11,048 bases of DNA from an uncultured Thermomicrobia bacterium (GTDB lineage: Bacteria; Chloroflexota; Chloroflexia; Thermomicrobiales; JALYUS01): positions 1 through 11,048 of the forward strand of contig CALBSO010000029.1 of assembly GCA_937968015.1 (NCBI GenBank), written 5' to 3'. Below are positions 1 to 6,456 of this stretch, piece by piece; the first letter of the stretch is position 1; each line of letters starts with the position of its first letter. Both the position numbers and the translations under genes were made by a program. A model generated the notes under the pieces. The model saw nothing but the letters and a program-made list of their open reading frames with translations. It ran no database searches and was not told the origin of the DNA.

Positions 1-42
1 CGCGTAAGATCGTCGGCAGCGTCAGATGTGTATAAGAGACAG
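1..42 (+). other. Illumina Nextera P5-side adapter (i5 index 517 plus transposase read-1 sequence), not genomic
   Basis: Bases 10-42 match the complete 33-nt Nextera read-1 adapter, which starts TCGTCGGCAGCGTC and ends in the 19-bp Tn5 mosaic end AGATGTGTATAAGAGACAG (24-42). The eight bases before it (2-9, GCGTAAGA) match the Nextera i5 index numbered 517, and base 1 fits the last base of the P5 flow-cell oligo. The order P5, index, adapter, insert is exactly that of a library molecule. True genomic sequence begins at base 43. The helicase frame runs open through the adapter, which would add false residues to its C-terminus if not trimmed. Confidence 0.98.
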
Positions 43-1775
43 ATGGAGACGTTGACGCGCTTGCCGCGCAAGTTCGTGTTGCTCATCACCTGAATGACGC
101 GCTGGGCGTCCGCGCTCGGCACCTCGACGAAGGCGAAGCCATCATAAATATCAATCGAGCCGATGGATTTGCCGGGGATGCCCGCCTCGTTGGCAATCGC
201 GCCGACGAGGTCCATCGGGCGGATGCCCGCCGTCCGCCCCGCGCCGATGAAGAGGCGCGTCATCCCTGCCTCTACCCCGTCCGCGTCGCCGTCCAGTGTC
301 GTGACGGCGGCCTCGTCGAGCCGTTGCGCCGCGTCACCCCGCGCCATCCGGATGGCAGCGGCCGCGATGTCCATCGCGTCGTACTGATCGGCGAGGGATT
401 CGGCGATCAGTAGTTCCTGCCCGAGATTCCCCTCGTCCAGCGTGGCGATGATCGCCGCCTTGAATGCCTCGCGCCGCCGGGCCGCGACATCCGCGAGCGT
501 CGGCAGCCGCTTGACGGTAATCTGCTGCCCGATCACGCGCTCGATGGTCCGCAGCGTGTACCGCTCGCGTGGGGCGACGAGCGTGATTGCCTCACCGGTG
601 CGCCCGGCACGCCCCGTCCGCCCAATGCGGTGGACGTAGGCTTCCGGGTCGGTCGGGATGTCGTAGTTGATGACATGGGAAACATCGGGGATGTCGAGGC
701 CGCGCGCCGCGACGTCCGTCGCGACGAGCAAGTCCACCTGCCCATCGCGGAAGCGGCGCATCACGCGGTCTCGCGTCGTCTGTGGCAGGTCGCCATTGAT
801 CGCCTCCGCCGTGTAGCCCGCGCCGCCGAGGCGCTCCGCCAGTTCGTTCGTCTCGTTCTTGGTGCGGCAGAAGATGATCGCAGACTGTGGCGTCTCGACA
901 TCGAGGATGCGGGTGAGGCCATCGAACTTGTTGCCGCCCGGCAGTTCGTAGGCGGTCTGCGTCGTCAGCGCGACGGTGACATGCGCGACGCTGACGCTGA
1001 CGCGCTGCGGATTGTGCAGATACTTGCGGGCGAGGGCGGTGATGCGCGGCGGGATCGTGGCGGAGAAGAGCGCGGTCTGCCGTTCATCGGGGATCGCCTC
1101 GAAGATGAACTCGATGTCCTCCACGAAACCCATATCGAGCATTTCGTCCGCTTCGTCGAGCGCGACCATTTTGACATTCGAGAGGTCGAGCGTGCCGCGC
1201 CGCATATGATCCATCACGCGCCCCGGCGTGCCGACGACGATCTGCACGCCGTGCGCGAGGGCGCGCAGTTGCCGGTCAATTGGCTGGCCGCCATAGATCG
1301 GCAGCGTCGTCGTGTGATGGTAGTGGCCGAGTTGGTGCATCGCCCCGGCGACCTGGATCGCCAGTTCCCGCGTTGGGCAGAGGACGAGGGCCTGCGGGTC
1401 GCGGATCGCGCGGTCAATCCGTTCGAGCATCGGCAGGGCATACGCCGCCGTCTTGCCCGTGCCGGTCTGCGCCTGCGCGATCACGTCCTTGCCCGCGAGC
1501 AGGAGCGGGATCGTGCGCGCCTGGATCGGCGTCGGTTCCTCGTAGCCGACATCGGAGATCGCCCTCAGCGTTTCGGGCGAGAGGCCGAGATCGGCGAAGG
1601 TCGGCAGCGGCGCTGGCTCGGCGGGCATCGCGACGGGCTGATCGGTCATCGCCAGATTCGTCTCAGTCGGGCGACGCGGACGGCGCGGCGCGCCGCCATC
1701 ATTCCGTTGCGCGTAGCCGCCACCCGATGCGGGGCGGCGTGGGCGGAAATCATCACGGGGGGGACGGGAAGACAT
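43..1775 (-). CDS. deaD: DEAD-box ATP-dependent RNA helicase with DbpA-type RNA-binding domain (3'-truncated)
   Basis: ATP-dependent RNA unwinding enzyme of the DeaD/CsdA/CshA group, which acts in the cytoplasm in ribosome assembly, mRNA decay and cold adaptation. 577 codons are visible. Residues 1-40 are an Arg/Gly-rich, probably disordered leader. A Q motif region (60-90) is followed by motif I AQTGTGKT (102-109), PTRELA (134-139), TPGR (183-186), DEAD (207-210), SAT (238-240), the IIFCRTK segment (300-306), ARGLD (357-361) and HRIGRTGR (382-389). After a helical linker, residues about 505-577 match the DbpA RNA-binding domain (FIGAGR then GIRPMDLVGAI). The ATG at 1775 has AAGGAG six bases upstream. 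The 3' end is lost at the adapter (base 42), so the stop and any tail are missing; the recovered part already covers nearly all of the DbpA domain. deaD/csdA/cshA cannot be told apart by sequence alone, but the family is certain. Confidence 0.96.
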
Positions 1776-2892
1776 GCGGTACTCCTTGATTATCCACCCC
1801 CTGCTCCCTCCCGACGCGGGAGGGGACTCGCTCCGAGCGTACTATTGAATAGGGAACGCGGGGGCGGCGGTTCTTCTCCTGGTAGTATCCCACACGGCGC
1901 CAAATGGCGGGGGACGAGGGGAACCTAACCCCTGACCTTTCTGTTCCTCGGCGTGGGAAGGGGAGCCAGAAGGGACGAGAGTGCATCGAATTGGTTCGAT
2001 TTGCAGCGCCCCTCAGCACTGCGAGTGCTGTAGCGGCATCCGCCTCGACATGGGTGAGGGTAAAGCAGGTGAGTTCGGGGCGGGCGCAGAAGCGGAGCGG
2101 CACCGAGGAGACGCCGAGACCGTGGCTGACATAGAGCCGGTTCCCTCGCACGCGGAACCAGCCGCGCGGATAGGCGGACTGCATTTCGCTGATCGGCCAG
2201 TCAATCCAATCAACGCGCCGAATCGGTGACAGGCGGATCTGCGCACTATGCGTGTGCCCGGAGAGCGTCAGGCCCGCCCAGCGGTCGGGGAAGCGGTCAA
2301 TGACATCCGGCTCGTGGGCGAGCACGATGCTCGGGCTTTTCCCTTGCATCCGTGCGACTAACCCTTTGACATCCGCCCCTGGCCCTTCCAGATCGTCCTC
2401 GAAGCCGACGACGATCCCCGCGACGCCGTCATGGACGAAGGCGGTGAGGTCATTGCGGAGGACGGTGACGCCCTGCTTCTCCAGTTCCCTGGCGATCAGG
2501 TCCGCGCCAATTGTGCGCTGGAGATAATCATGGTTGCCGAGCACGGCGATCGTCGGCGCGGTTTTCGCGAGGGGTGCGAGCAGATCGAGCGGGCGCGGTC
2601 TCCCGTCGTTCGAGTAATCGCCGGTGAGGACAATCAAGTCCGGCTCTTGAGCGACGGTCTCCGCGACGGCGCGTTCGAGCATCGCGTACGGCGCGCCCGC
2701 CATGCCGAGATGAAAATCAGAGAGTTGGATGATGCGCACGCCGTCCCATTCGGGCGGGATGTCTACCATCTCCACGCGGTGCTCAGTGACTGCGAGCCAG
2801 CGTCGCTCGATGCCGCCCGCGTAGCCGAGGAACGCCGCCCCCAGGCCACCGATTGCCAGCGCGCCCCGCCGCAGGATCGTGCGGGCATGCAT
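1753..2892 (-). CDS. YkuE/YaeI-like metallophosphoesterase with unusual C-terminal extension
   Basis: Calcineurin-like two-metal phosphoesterase, probably acting at the membrane or outside it. Residues 1-30 carry a twin-arginine-like start (LRRGALAIGG) and a hydrophobic stretch, as in Bacillus YkuE, a Tat substrate. Metal ligands are all present: SDFH (58-61, Asp59 and His61), GD (91-92), GNHD (119-122), AHEPD (192-196) and GHTH (212-215). The family usually ends near the LRFCARPELTCFTL segment (266-279), giving about 280-290 aa. Here the frame continues to residue 379, through an Arg/Ser/Pro-rich tail with no recognised domain, and stops 23 bases inside the helicase gene in another frame. 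Either the tail is real or a frameshift hides the true stop; a TGA lies in the +1 frame close to residue 293. The start overlaps the methyltransferase stop (TGATG) and has no Shine-Dalgarno of its own, so its translation is probably coupled. The substrate is unknown. Confidence 0.85.
   Translation of the reverse strand: MHARTILRRGALAIGGLGAAFLGYAGGIERRWLAVTEHRVEMVDIPPEWDGVRIIQLSDFHLGMAGAPYAMLERAVAETVAQEPDLIVLTGDYSNDGRPRPLDLLAPLAKTAPTIAVLGNHDYLQRTIGADLIARELEKQGVTVLRNDLTAFVHDGVAGIVVGFEDDLEGPGADVKGLVARMQGKSPSIVLAHEPDVIDRFPDRWAGLTLSGHTHSAQIRLSPIRRVDWIDWPISEMQSAYPRGWFRVRGNRLYVSHGLGVSSVPLRFCARPELTCFTLTHVEADAATALAVLRGAANRTNSMHSRPFWLPFPRRGTERSGVRFPSSPAIWRRVGYYQEKNRRPRVPYSIVRSERVPSRVGREQGVDNQGVPHVFPSPP
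1782..1824 (-). promoter_or_regulatory. Helicase leader: Shine-Dalgarno plus strong GC palindrome
   Basis: On the minus strand, AAGGAG (1787-1782) lies six bases before the helicase ATG and fixes that start. Just upstream is a perfect 8-bp inverted repeat, CCCTCCCG (1806-1813) and CGGGAGGG (1817-1824), with a 3-base loop. It would form a very stable hairpin about 30 bases before the start codon if it is transcribed. There is no U-run after it, so it is not an obvious terminator. It may be a leader structure or a REP-like dispersed palindrome. No convincing -10/-35 pair was found for the helicase. Confidence 0.5.
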
Positions 2893-3788
2893 CAGTCGTG
2901 GTAGTACCACGCGCCCGCCGGTGGAGGCAGGGTCGAGAGATCGCCGAGCGCGGGGAGCGTGCCGTCCGCGAACGGGCGCGCCGCAATCAGTTGCAGCCAG
3001 CAGGAGTCTTTGAGGCAGGCGAGCGTGACGAGGCCCGCGCGCTCCGCGAAGACGCGCATCTCGGCTTCGGTGCTCCAGCGGTTGTGATGGACGGGCCGCT
3101 GCCGCCCGCGATAATGCTCGACTTCCGCCAGCCAGCGCTGCCAGCCGTCCTCGTTCTGCAAATTCCATGTATCGCCGTAGAGCATGCCGCCTGGCTTGAG
3201 ACAGCGGGCGATCTCCCGGATGGACTGCCACATCTCCTGCTTATCAATATGGAAGAAGACGAGATGCGCGTAGGCGCGGTCGAACATCTCGTCGGGGAAG
3301 GGGAGGGCGCCGTCGCCGGAGATGTGCGCGAAGGTGGCGTTCGGGAGGTGGTGCATCCGTTCGGCGGCACGGTCGAGCATCTTGCGGGAGACATCCGCGC
3401 CGACCCAGCGGCGAACCTGCGGCGCCAGTTCCCGCCCGACCCGCGCCACACCGGGGCCGAGATCGAGGACGCAGTGATCGGGCGCGATGTTCAGCGCGGC
3501 GATCAGACGCGCTGCCATCTTCGCGCCTGTCCGTTGGAGGGTCGCTTCATCGGGGGAGCCATTGACCATGTGCGCGGCGTAATCGGCGTCCCCGGCGGCG
3601 AAATCCCAGACCTGCCGCATCGTGCGGGGGAAGGGGTTGACATCGCCCCAGAAGCGGTGCCACGCGTAGCGCGGCCGCCGCCAGAGTTCCTCTGCCATGA
3701 ACCGCTCAACCAGCCCGCGCGCCGTTCGTTCGTACCCGTTCAGGCTCTGCGGCCGTTTCTCACCGCGCCGATCTTCCGTAACCGTCAT
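2892..3788 (-). CDS. Class I SAM-dependent methyltransferase
   Basis: 298-aa soluble enzyme predicted to transfer a methyl group from S-adenosylmethionine; the acceptor is unknown. The Rossmann methyltransferase core begins near residue 104. Motif I is VLDLGPGVARVG (107-118), followed by the acidic end of strand 2 at GADVS (130-134) and motif II/III-like regions GDGALPFPDEMFD (158-170) and LKPGGMLYGD (197-206). This resembles the Methyltransf_11/25 families. The N-terminal 100 residues are helical, Trp/Arg-rich and not recognised. The C-terminus is Pro-rich and ends WYYHD. The ATG at 3788 is preceded by purine-rich AGGAC and, further away, GGAGG. It is first in a two-gene unit with the metallophosphoesterase. 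It diverges from comF. Confidence 0.88.
   Translation of the reverse strand: MTVTEDRRGEKRPQSLNGYERTARGLVERFMAEELWRRPRYAWHRFWGDVNPFPRTMRQVWDFAAGDADYAAHMVNGSPDEATLQRTGAKMAARLIAALNIAPDHCVLDLGPGVARVGRELAPQVRRWVGADVSRKMLDRAAERMHHLPNATFAHISGDGALPFPDEMFDRAYAHLVFFHIDKQEMWQSIREIARCLKPGGMLYGDTWNLQNEDGWQRWLAEVEHYRGRQRPVHHNRWSTEAEMRVFAERAGLVTLACLKDSCWLQLIAARPFADGTLPALGDLSTLPPPAGAWYYHD
2897..2911 (-). promoter_or_regulatory. Small hairpin at the methyltransferase/phosphoesterase TGATG junction
   Basis: CGTGGT (2897-2902) and ACCACG (2906-2911) are perfect inverted repeats around a 3-base loop. They end four bases before the overlapping stop/start. No Shine-Dalgarno precedes the phosphoesterase ATG; the hairpin occupies the place where one would be. 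It lies in the last codons of the methyltransferase, so codon choice alone could explain it. Confidence 0.35.
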
Positions 3789-3835
3789 CCTACGTCCTGT
3801 CCTCCATCCGTCCGGCGCCGACCGGACAGGGGCGC

Positions 3836-3844
3836 ATTGTAGCA
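3836..3844 (-). promoter_or_regulatory. Predicted extended -10 promoter for the methyltransferase unit
   Basis: Read on the minus strand, TGCTACAAT (3844-3836) is an extended -10 element: TG, one base, then TACAAT (5 of 6 matches to TATAAT). Transcription would begin near 3829, giving a leader of about 40 bases before the ATG at 3788. The leader contains an inverted repeat TCCGG/CCGGA. No good -35 hexamer is at the right distance, which is typical for extended -10 promoters. Confidence 0.5.
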
Positions 3845-3918
3845 GAGGCGGAGATCGGTGAAGTGGCGGCAGGTTGGAAGTCTGCCACTACGAAGAAAGA
3901 TCCCTGCCCGATTATCGC

Positions 3919-3947
3919 TTGTGCATCCACAGAGGGTTCGCTACCAT
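3919..3947 (+). promoter_or_regulatory. Weak candidate promoter for comF
   Basis: TTGTGC (3919-3924) and TACCAT (3942-3947) are separated by 17 bases, placing a start site near 3954, about 30 bases before the ATG. The hexamers match consensus at only 3 of 6 and 4 of 6 positions. Nearby, an imperfect hairpin (AGT..GGCAG at 3862-3872 with CTGCCACT at 3882-3889) lies between the two divergent promoters and could be an operator. Confidence 0.25.
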
Positions 3948-3984
3948 CCAATACGCGAACCTCGACTACTACAAGGCGGAAGCG

Positions 3985-4665
3985 ATGCACAATCTCTGGG
4001 AACGGGCGCTCGATCTCGTCTTTCCGCCGCGGTGCGCGGGGTGTGGGGCGCGCGGGTCTCTGCTCTGCCCGGCGTGCATGGCGGCGATCCCTTCGATCCA
4101 GCCGCCGACCTGCCCACAATGTGGTCGCCGCACCACCCGATCCGATATTTGCCCGGTTTGCCGCGCCTATCCAAATGCACTGGATGGCATGGTCGCCGCG
4201 ACGGAGTTCGGCAAGCCGGTGCGCGAGTGCATCCACGCGCTGAAGTACGAGGGGCAGCGTCGCTATGCCGACATTCTGGCAGAAATGGCGCGGCCCGCGC
4301 TCACGCGGCTGCCGACGCCGGAGGCAATCGTCCCCGTACCACTCTTTTCACGGCGCGAGATGGGGCGCGGCTTCAACCAGTCCGTGTTAATTGCCCACCA
4401 TCTCGCGGGGCGGGCGCTCCTCGTCGTGCCAGGATGGCTCGCGCGCACGCGGGATACGCCGCCGCAGGTTGGGCAGAACCGCGAGGCGCGGCACGCGAAT
4501 GTCGCCGGCGCTTTTTCCTGCCCCGATCCGGCAGCGGTACGCGGGCAACGCATCCTGCTCCTCGATGATGTGGCGACGACGGGCGCGACGCTTGATGCCT
4601 GCGCGCGGGCACTCCGGGCGGCGGGCGTCGCATCCGTCCACGCGCTCGTCGTGGCGAAGGCGTGA
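3985..4665 (+). CDS. comF: ComF family protein (phosphoribosyltransferase-like, competence)
   Basis: 226-aa ComF/GntX-type protein, a cytoplasmic protein linked to uptake of transforming DNA in naturally competent bacteria; in others its role is unclear. The N-terminus carries two zinc-binding CxxC pairs, C17/C20 with C28/C31, and a second set C43/C46 with C56/C59. The C-terminal half is a type I phosphoribosyltransferase fold, with RGFNQS (128-133) and the PRPP-binding loop LLLDDVATTGAT (191-202). Length and order are standard for the family. The frame is open upstream to 3874, but the family start is MHNLWERALDLVFPPRC at 3985, which has AAGGCGGA in front. It lies 79 bases before the sigma gene. 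No other competence gene is in the window. Confidence 0.93.
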   Translation: MHNLWERALDLVFPPRCAGCGARGSLLCPACMAAIPSIQPPTCPQCGRRTTRSDICPVCRAYPNALDGMVAATEFGKPVRECIHALKYEGQRRYADILAEMARPALTRLPTPEAIVPVPLFSRREMGRGFNQSVLIAHHLAGRALLVVPGWLARTRDTPPQVGQNREARHANVAGAFSCPDPAAVRGQRILLLDDVATTGATLDACARALRAAGVASVHALVVAKA

Positions 4666-4694
4666 TGAAACAGCGCGCTTGCCTCGGTCGTGTA

Positions 4695-4735
4695 TGGTAT
4701 AGGGGGAGTATGGGCAATCGTCGCGCAGTGAGGAG
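4695..4735 (+). promoter_or_regulatory. Candidate extended -10 and ribosome binding site for the sigma operon
   Basis: TGGTATAGG (4695-4703) fits an extended -10 (TG, one base, TATAGG). Transcription would start about 4710 and give a leader of some 35 bases. AGGAG (4731-4735) lies nine bases before the GTG at 4745 and supports that start. The upstream ATG at 4710 is out of frame. Reading through from comF remains possible, since there is no terminator in the 79-base gap. Confidence 0.4.
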
Positions 4736-4744
4736 CGGTCACGG

Positions 4745-5368
4745 GTGCTGGGCGGGTGGCGACGGCGACGGGGCGGTGCCGCGCCGGACCTGAGTACGGC
4801 AACAGACGAGGCGCTGCTCGTTCTGGCGCAGGGGGGCAACACCGCCGCCTTTGAAACGCTCGTCCGCCGCTATACGCAACCTCTGTATGCCTTTGCCACC
4901 CGCATCCTCGGTAGCGCGGACGACGCGGCGGATGTCGCGCAGCATACATTCATCCAGTGCTACAATGCCTTACCTCGCCTGCGTTCCGACACCGCCCTGC
5001 GCCCCTGGTTCTACCGCGTCGCCCGTAACCGCTGCCTCGACCTGATCCGCCAGCGGCGCACGCTGCCCGCCGATCTGCCGCGCGAAAATGAGGAGGAACT
5101 GGACGCGCTGGCAATGATCGCGGATGGTGGCCCCTCGCTCGAATCGCTCGCGGAACGGCACGACCTCCAGCGGCTCTTGGCGGAGGCGATTGCCGGGCTG
5201 CCACCGAAGTACCGCGAGGTCGTCGTCCTCCGGTATGAGGGGGACCTGACATTCGGCGAGATCGCGGAGACGCTCGGCATCCCGGAGAACAGCGCGAAGA
5301 CGCTTTTCCAGCGGGCAAAAACGATGTTGCGCCTCGCGCTACGCGAATGGGTGCGCGAGGAAGTGTAA
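4745..5368 (+). CDS. RNA polymerase sigma factor, ECF (sigma-70) family
   Basis: 207-aa sigma factor that directs RNA polymerase to an alternative set of promoters, usually in response to envelope or other external stress. Residues 1-16 are a basic leader. Region 2 spans about 33-103, including FETLVRRYTQPLYAFATRIL, DDAADVAQHTFIQ (59-71, the 2.1-2.3 core helix) and WFYRVARNRCLDLIRQRR (88-105, the -10 binding helix). A short acidic linker (112-140) follows. Region 4 runs about 143-200 with LPPKYREVVVLRYEGDLTFGE and the helix-turn-helix LGIPENSAKTLFQRAK (177-192). There is no extra C-terminal domain. It begins with GTG. The next gene encodes a two-TM protein and may be its anti-sigma; such sigma factors commonly control their own operon. 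Confidence 0.94.
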   Translation: MLGGWRRRRGGAAPDLSTATDEALLVLAQGGNTAAFETLVRRYTQPLYAFATRILGSADDAADVAQHTFIQCYNALPRLRSDTALRPWFYRVARNRCLDLIRQRRTLPADLPRENEEELDALAMIADGGPSLESLAERHDLQRLLAEAIAGLPPKYREVVVLRYEGDLTFGEIAETLGIPENSAKTLFQRAKTMLRLALREWVREEV

Positions 5369-5417
5369 GAGATATGTGAAACTTTCCGTCGTCGTGCCGC
5401 GTGTACAGAGAAGAAGA

Positions 5418-5438
5418 GACGGGCAAAGGACGGGCAAA
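5418..5438 (+). repeat. Tandem 11-base duplication of the ribosome binding region
   Basis: GACGGGCAAAG (5418-5428) is followed at once by GACGGGCAAAA (5429-5439), a near-perfect tandem repeat with period 11. The last A of the second copy is the first base of the ATG. The AAAGGA used as ribosome binding site spans the boundary between copies, so it exists only because of the duplication. Confidence 0.6.
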
Positions 5439-5927
5439 ATGACAGACGAACGCATACCCATGAACGGAGCGGATGGCACGCCGCCCGACGACCTCGACCA
5501 CCTTTTCGCGCGGCTCGAATCGCCGACGCCACCCGCATATCTCATCCCACAGATTTTGGCACGGACGGTCGAGACCTCACCGGCCGCTGTCGCGGTGCGC
5601 GCGCGGGTGCGTATTGCGCTCTGGGTCGCCTACGGCGTGACGCTCTCGCTCGTCCTGCTCTGCGCGGTGATGCTCGGCCAGGCGCTCCACGCCACGGGCA
5701 CGCTCGATTATCTGACTTTCGCGTGGCACGATTTCGATCTCGCCCGGCAATCGCCCGGACTCTTCTGGAATGCCTTCATGGAGCACATGCCCTGGCTGCA
5801 TCTGGTTGCGCTGGTCGCCGCACTGGTCGCCTGGCTCGTGACGACGGTCACACTCCTGCGCGGCCGCGCGCCGTCGCCGCCGCCGACCGGCTTTCATCCA
5901 CAGACGGCGACGGGAGCGGTCCGGTGA
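5439..5927 (+). CDS. Two-TM membrane protein, candidate anti-sigma factor
   Basis: 162-aa protein with a soluble N-terminus (1-55), a first membrane segment (about 57-80, ending LLCAVMLGQAL), a loop of about 36 residues and a second membrane segment (about 117-140). The tail is short and Pro-rich. It is not recognisable as a zinc anti-sigma: there is no HxxxCxxC. Position directly after an ECF sigma gene, and the segment LDHLFARLESPTPPAYLIPQ (19-38), similar in style to linkers just before the TM of anti-sigma proteins, suggest that it holds the sigma factor at the membrane. This is inference from context. The ATG at 5439 has AAAGGA at 5425-5430, eight bases upstream. A GTG at 5376 would add 21 basic residues and has no good ribosome site. 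Its stop overlaps the next gene by four bases (GTGA). Confidence 0.7.
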   Translation: MTDERIPMNGADGTPPDDLDHLFARLESPTPPAYLIPQILARTVETSPAAVAVRARVRIALWVAYGVTLSLVLLCAVMLGQALHATGTLDYLTFAWHDFDLARQSPGLFWNAFMEHMPWLHLVALVAALVAWLVTTVTLLRGRAPSPPPTGFHPQTATGAVR

Positions 5928-6427
5928 AACGATCACTCCGGCTCCTGCTGATCGTCGCGCCGTTGATCGTCCTGCTCCTTGGCGTACCGGCGGGCGTGGC
6001 ACTGGCGCGGCGCTCGCCGCCGAGCGTGCCCGCGATCGTCGGCCCGCGCCTCACGCCAGCAATTGTCGGGACCGCACGCTCCGGCCAGAATGGCAGTAAC
6101 CCGTTTATCGGCCCACGCCCATTCATTGGCCCACCATTGCCGGGTTCACGGGTTTCGCAGGCGCAAAGCGGTATCGCCGGCACGATCACTGGCGTCAGTT
6201 CGCAGCGCATCATCGTCTATACACGAGCGAAGAAGGTCGCGGTCGTCATGGTTGATCCGAAGACGACGATCCGTATGAACGGGAAGAATATCAAAGCTTC
6301 CGATGTGAAGCGCGGCGACCGCGTGACCATCCTCGGTCAGCGCGATCGCGCGGGCGCTTTCCATGCCGTCCTGATCCGCGTCGTCCGTCCCGCGCGTCCC
6401 GATCCGCCGCCCGGCACCGCGCGCTGA
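5924..6427 (+). CDS. Exported DUF5666-like protein
   Basis: 167-aa secreted or membrane-anchored protein. Residues 1-28 form a signal peptide: KRSLR, a hydrophobic core LLLIVAPLIVLLLGVPAG, then a likely cleavage after ALA. Residues 30-80 are a Pro/Gly/Ile linker with repeated short units: PAIVG twice (36-40, 45-49) and PFIGP twice (60-64, 66-70). Residues 82-154 form one small beta-barrel-like domain (GIAGTITGVSSQRIIVYT, TTIRMNG, DVKRGDRVTILGQ, HAVLIRVV). This matches the pattern of DUF5666, whose role is not known. The GTG at 5924 overlaps the preceding stop by four bases, so translation is probably coupled to the two-TM protein. Another start further upstream would run antiparallel to nothing known and lacks the signal peptide at its front. 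It is the last gene of the sigma operon. Confidence 0.72.
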   Translation: MKRSLRLLLIVAPLIVLLLGVPAGVALARRSPPSVPAIVGPRLTPAIVGTARSGQNGSNPFIGPRPFIGPPLPGSRVSQAQSGIAGTITGVSSQRIIVYTRAKKVAVVMVDPKTTIRMNGKNIKASDVKRGDRVTILGQRDRAGAFHAVLIRVVRPARPDPPPGTAR

Positions 6428-6456
6428 CGCGAGGCTCAATGTTCGAACGTCAGCGC
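6421..6456. terminator. Inverted repeat over the convergent gene ends, possible bidirectional terminator
   Basis: GCGCTGACG (6421-6429) and CGTCAGCGC (6448-6456) are a perfect 9-bp inverted repeat with an 18-base loop. The TGA of the DUF5666 gene (6425-6427) lies in the left arm, and the stop of the PLD gene (6436-6438) in the loop, so the stem straddles both convergent ends, which are only 8 bases apart. The loop itself contains the palindrome GTTCGAAC (6441-6448). Neither strand has a U-run after the stem, so Rho-independent termination is not certain. Confidence 0.5.

Noticed and set aside
630..1928. 432-codon open frame on the plus strand opposite the helicase
   Set aside because: Arg/Ala-rich antisense of a clear DEAD-box gene, with no family motif; open because of high GC.
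1892..1960. tRNA-like 3' end on the minus strand (stem AGGGG/CCCCT with a 7-base loop, ending in CCA)
   Set aside because: The loop reads TTAGGTT rather than TTCRANY, no matching 5' acceptor strand exists about 70 bases upstream, and no D or anticodon arm can be drawn.
1985..2000. Perfect inverted repeat ATCGAA-TTGG-TTCGAT as a terminator after the phosphoesterase
   Set aside because: Only six AT-containing pairs and no U-run; it lies within the open frame.
2853..3842. 329-codon open frame on the plus strand opposite the methyltransferase
   Set aside because: Antisense to a gene with clear SAM-binding motifs; its composition is that of a GC-rich shadow.
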